NCBI GenBank assembly: GCA_020466095.1
Contig: CM035806.1
Location: 9,947,224-10,011,223, forward strand
DNA from: Chlorops oryzae
Lineage: Eukaryota; Arthropoda; Insecta; Diptera; Chloropidae
Length of the DNA: 64,000 nt
Reading direction: 5' to 3'
Positions 59,797 through 64,000 of the stretch are shown piece by piece. Numbering within the stretch: the stretch's first letter is position 1; every line of letters starts with the position of its first letter. A model generated the notes under the pieces. The model was not told the DNA's origin, did not search any database, and was given only the letters and a program-made list of their open reading frames with translations. The position numbers and the translations under genes are program-made.

Positions 59797-61591
59797 ATTG
59801 GATTCTACATATATGTACATTAGGGTGTCCCAAAAAAAAATTAAAGTTACTTTTTTTTATCGCATACCCCCCAGAGTTTTTCTAAATGATCCTTTTAGCT
59901 TAAAGCCTTTTTGATATTCAAAAAAAAAAATTTATTTAAATAATAAATATTAAACGGATTGGTTCACGACAGTCCGTGCCGCCGTGCCGTCAAAGTTTGG
60001 TTTGATGTCTCTTTGAATTAAGTATGCAAAAGTATGCAATGAAAAATTTTGTTATTGAAAATCGCGTATTTTCTTGAAAATATTGCCACAATATGTACAA
60101 CGATATCAGAAATATAAAGAGAATTAATGTAAACTATGCAATAGTTGAAATAAAATTTCATATGAAAATAACTTAAAATTACTAAGAAATGTTGGCCTTC
60201 AATATTGACATGCCTACTTTAAGGTTACAATTCATATTAAAATACGTAAAAAGCTTCAGATTTCTTCATTTTCAAATATCTTTATCTTTTTCACATAATC
60301 TGGTCAATATTAAGGCCTAATAATACATACGAAAATGAATTGTATGGAAAAATGAAGTGAAAATCATAAAAGTTTCGAAAACTCTCACACACTCCACACT
60401 TTGGTAATTTTTAATTTTCTTCCAACTGAATCCGTAGCTTATGACTCATAAGTTATATATGTTATATAAGTTAGGAGCAAAATAAGAAATTCTATAAAAA
60501 CTTTACATAAGTTTTCCAAAATAACACGGATTTGTTACCTTGGAAGTTAATGTTTCATAAAAGCACAACGCTGTCGCTACGCAACGAAACCCTGACAGCG
60601 GGCGAAAAACGGGAAAAAGGATGGCAGCACTTCAAGCACAGCTGCTCGGGCTTGTTTCCTGCAATGCTAATTAGCAGCACTAGTTGCTTGAAGGCTTTAT
60701 GTTTCCAGCAGTCGATCGCGTCGCGCTAATTCTTTCTCGTCCGTTTTCTAAGTGAACAGGATCGTGTTAAATAGTTTCCATCCGGTTTTTTTTTTTTTTT
60801 TGAGTATTTCGGTTCGTTTCGCTAGTCGTCGTCGCGGGCGAACGTTCGGTTTTTTTCATATTTTTCCATCGATTCGAATCACCGAAAATCATATCGGACA
60901 TCATCCCGGAAACAGTTCGACAGCTTCCTCAACATCATCCGAAGTCAGCATCGCAGCGCAATTCGAAAGGTACGTGGTTGGTTTTTTTCTGCTTATCTTT
61001 AAAACGATTTCCCATTGTCCCATTATTTGGTCGGACGACCAATTGACTTTTGTGGCCCAGCTTGAAAATGTTGCCAGATCACTTAATGAGCTAATTTTGT
61101 TTGTCAGTAGCTTTTTGGAAAATCAGTGCCCTTGGTTAGGAAATGCAAGAGAGTTTCAGGTATGATTTTTAAGAAATCTTAAAAATCTTGACGATTATTA
61201 AAATTGTCTGATTTTCACTTTATTTTACCATAGCATTAATTTGGGGATTTTTATAACCTCAAGCCCGTTAAATGGGTAACATTTAGCACTTAATATGACC
61301 AGATTAGGTGAAAAATAGAAACGATGTTTGGGCATTTTTATGACCTCTAGTCCGTTAAATGGGTAACATTTAGGCATAAATTGACCAATTAGGTGAAAGA
61401 GAGAAGGATATTTGAAAATGAAGAAATCTGAATACGTTGTACATACCTATTTTAATATGAATTGTAACCTTAAAGTAGGCATGTCATTATTGAAGGCCAA
61501 AATTTGTTAGTAGTTTTGTTATTTTCTTGTGAAATTTTATTTGATTTATTAATCAATAACAAAATTTTTCATTGCATACTTTTGCATACTT

Positions 61592-62070
61592 ACCCAGCGG
61601 AAAATTATTTCCTACACGAAAAAGTCATCAGTGATATCATCGATGACATATAGGTCAGAGAGTATCATGCATGACACTTTTGGGGGACATGTCATCGTAG
61701 AGGTGTGCTGTTCATGTCCTTAAATCTCATTGGCTACTCAAATTTAAATAAGATTTTAGCGTCAGTTGAGCGTCAGCATAAAGTGGCGTAGAGGACGAGT
61801 GCTCGACTCAGAATCAGAAGATCGTGGGTTCGATCCCTGGCTGAGCCGAACAAAAATTGTTCAAAGTGTAGTTTTAAGAATTTGCGAAATATTCAAAGAG
61901 AAGACAAAGAAGAGAGTTATGACATGTCATGCTTGGAGTCACCAGTGACAATTTCTCATCGCACGATGACATGTTACCGGTGAATTCACTGTCCAACTCC
62001 TGTAAAAATGTCATACAAAATGTCCAAATCCAATCCAAAGTCACCCTGACTTCATCGATGATGTTCAGAG
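61592..62070 (+). mobile_element. Insertion within the right arm, carrying a tRNA-like module
   Basis: The left arm at 60,015-60,022 shows the uninterrupted sequence GAATTAAGTATGC; in the right arm this is split by 479 bases. The insert contains several ATGACAT/ATGTCAT motifs and a tRNA-like module at 61,779-61,847. No clear target duplication or terminal repeat could be seen. Confidence 0.6.
61779..61847 (+). repeat. tRNA-like module (Leu-CAG-like)
   Basis: Reads GTGGCGTAGAGGACGAGTGC (A-box-like) then GACTCAGAATC, resembling an anticodon arm with CAG, then GTGGGTTCGATCCC, a good B box. The acceptor stem does not close, so I call it tRNA-derived repeat rather than a working tRNA. Confidence 0.6.
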
Positions 62071-62189
62071 AATTCAAAGAGACATCAAACCAAACTTTGA
62101 AGTCACGGCGGCACGAATTGTCGTGATCCAATCCGTTTAATATATAATATTGTCGGATTCACTTCAAATTTTCAGAGAAAATGTTTGAG

Positions 62190-63478
62190 ATATTATATAT
62201 ATCTTCGGCTTAAAGTGTAAACCTGCTAAGTTCACTTTTAACCGATTCTGACTTTTCGATGTCATTCGAAAGAAAAAAGCACACTGCATCGTCAGGGAGA
62301 ATTTGGTAATGAGTAAACCTGCAAAGTCCAATTGTGGTCAAAGTTAACAGCTAACACTAACGTAGCTTTTGTATGGTGCACAAAATATAATTTAGTATAG
62401 AATTTGGGGTTCCTTTCAAAACTTTAAGTACTTAACCCTTTCGAGCCTCCTGGAACACTATAATCCCGCAGCGAATTCAAAAAATTGCAAAAATTTCAAA
62501 TTGCTTTTGAAATGGTACAATTATAGCACAAACGGTACAGCATGGCATTAACTTCAATTTTCCGTTATCCGCGTTGTGTTTACTTTGACACTTTCATTTC
62601 TACGATCAGTTGTTTATGTGAACCAATTGAAGCAACGTGCTATTTGCGCATTTTTAATTACAAAAATATCAGTAATTGCGTAGTTATTGAATTTTTTTTG
62701 GCAGCGAAGTATTTCTACTATAGTGGTAAGTAAAGAAAACCTCGAAGATCTGTTAGTTCTGGAAGATATTAGAAAGATATTGATTATGGCGTGAACCTCA
62801 AAAATAATTTTGAATTTTATTTTTTAACAAAATGGCGGCTATTGAAAAATGACACATCGATTTTGGGTATATTTTTTTATAGTTCAGTGTAAAAAAAAAA
62901 ATAGTAAAAAAATTTGATAAAATTATGATTGAGGTTCACGTCATAATGGTGACAATTCTGCGTTGATTCGAATTCGTTTCATTAAAATCGGTCCAGTTGG
63001 ACTGGAGAACTCGTGGCAACCAGTTCAAAAAAAGTGGTTTCGAGATTTAAAGTTTGAAGCAATGCTAAAATTACTCATTTTAGCGCAGACCATGCTCGAC
63101 AAAGGAGGCTTTATCTTCTAAACTATTTTGAATTTCAAAAAATCCTTTTGGCACGATATTCTCAAATATCCAAGCTATAAAAAAATTCAAAAAAAAAATG
63201 GCAAACAAATTTTTGTCCAATGAGACAACTCCCCTTCTTTAATTTACTTGGACACATATACCCCATCTCAAAATAACGGTCAATATGTAATATTTAATTT
63301 TTAATTTTTTCTCAAACAAAAAAGGGTTCATTTGAACAAAAAAGATGATAGTAAAATAGTTCTAGGTGCGCCCTGAAAAATTCGTCTCGAAAGGGTTAAA
63401 AAAAATTTTTTTTTCTTTACCCTGGAAAGTTTTAAAATTGTTAGTTAGCACGTTTACACTTTAAGCCGACGAAATGTA
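62190..63478. mobile_element. Outer TIR element hosting the 62,436-63,395 insertion
   Basis: The left arm CGGCTTAAAGTGTAAACCTG and the right arm inverted ACGTTTACACTTTAAGCCG are about 30-40 bases long. Without the nested element it is roughly 330 bp. Precise ends are uncertain because both arms run into AT-rich sequence. Confidence 0.6.
62436..63395. mobile_element. TTAA-flanked inverted-repeat element, 960 bp
   Basis: Ends CCCTTTCGAG and CTCGAAAGGG are inverted and flanked by TTAA (62432-62435, 63396-63399). It is nested inside a further inverted-repeat element (about 62,190-63,478). No transposase is visible. Confidence 0.75.
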
Positions 63479-63489
63479 TCATATATAAC

Positions 63490-63828
63490 CAGTGACGTGT
63501 CCAGTGAAAATTTTTTCAAAAATCTGATTACAATTAGTCTAGTTTGGGTCTAGTTACTAACTGGTCCAAAAAGGACCAGTTTTTTGAAAAAATTTAGTGC
63601 AAAAATTCTTAGAATTTTTCACTTATTCCATATATAAATTTTCATCCAAATCGGACGCCATGAATTATTCGGATATTTTTGGTTTTTGGTCCATAACTCT
63701 CTTAACTTCCTCTAGACCCCCCCCCCCCCCCCCTTAATTTTTTTGGGTTAATGCCTCATAATTGTTCAATATACCACTGTGGGAAATATAAGCACTATCA
63801 AAGCACTCTTTCTCTGGACACGCCACTG
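63490..63828. mobile_element. hAT-like non-autonomous element E
   Basis: Ends CAGTGACGTGTCCAG and CTGGACACGCCACTG are inverted; the 8-bp duplication TATATAAC is perfect (63482-63489, 63829-63836). A second, 5'-truncated copy of the family is at about 55,880-56,211. A C-homopolymer of about 15 bases lies near 63,718-63,733. Confidence 0.9.
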
Positions 63829-64000
63829 TATATAACATAGGTATGTATTCTCTAAGAACATAAAAGAAAAAATTTAAATTTTTTTGAAAATTCTGACTTT
63901 CCCAAACACCTTTACGTATGGGCGGGCATTTCCAAGATGTTGAAAAAAATAAACATTCACATTGAAAAAAACAAAATCGACCCAGCAAACATTCTGAGTC

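Larger units (their letters stand above)
59947..62143. mobile_element. Long-armed inverted-repeat element with GC-richer core
   Basis: Left arm 59,947 to about 60,325 pairs with right arm about 61,345-62,143 (ATATTAAACGGATTGG ... CCAATCCGTTTAATAT). The arms match over roughly 300 bases once a 479-base insert (61,592-62,070) is removed from the right arm. TTAA occurs at both ends, so a TTAA target is possible. The core (about 60,530-61,160) is GC-richer and resembles a transcript leader ending in AAAG|GTACGT. I do not recognise any protein in it. Confidence 0.72.

Noticed and set aside
60752..61165. 137-codon ORF in the inverted-repeat core
   Set aside because: Starts through a poly(T) run and crosses a likely splice donor; no domain recognised. 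Kept only as part of the element finding.

Overview
This window is nuclear DNA of a higher dipteran, most likely a tephritid-type fruit fly. It is AT-rich and intron-rich, and most non-coding DNA is transposon debris. The genes read clearly as insect orthologues: domino, a RAD51D-like recombinase, bursicon alpha and cinnabar. Tephritid rather than another fly family is inference.

Layout. Positions 2,090-35,154 on the minus strand hold domino (dom), the SWR1/p400 chromatin-remodelling ATPase. Thirteen coding exons can be traced with matching splice phases, plus a likely non-coding first exon near 35.15 kb. Two alternative 3' ends are visible. A long DOM-B tail runs on from exon 12 to a stop at 13,504. 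A DOM-A tail (SANT domain plus polyglutamine) is spliced in from 6,367-2,090. At 36,764-37,546 (+) lies a small CCCH zinc-finger gene, tail to tail with a RAD51D-like gene (40,132-37,554, minus); seven bases separate the stop codons. The neurohormone gene burs is at 44,027-43,160 (minus) with a TATA box. The eye-pigment gene cinnabar (kynurenine 3-monooxygenase) runs 52,620-59,743 (+) in seven exons.

Mobile DNA. There are three mariner elements; the one inside cinnabar intron 4 has an uninterrupted 351-codon transposase. Five hAT-like non-autonomous elements have 8-bp target duplications. Three or four elements have TTAA-type ends. Three elements resemble mini-me/HINE (Helentron-related) repeats with GTCY microsatellites. 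Fold-back palindromes, an RTE-like reverse-transcriptase remnant and several nested insertions are also present. The 44.2-50.6 kb block is a composite repeat in which one copy carries a mariner and a HINE while the sister copy preserves both empty sites. Several elements carry tRNA-like modules with A- and B-box sequences.

The genes do not form one pathway. They are single-copy housekeeping, DNA-repair, hormone and pigment genes embedded in repeats. The most unusual signals are the TIR elements carrying tRNA-like modules, a long-armed inverted-repeat element at 59.95-62.14 kb with a GC-richer, leader-like core, and apparent reading-frame slips in domino, all in simple repeats. I found no CRISPR array, rRNA gene, prophage or operon.
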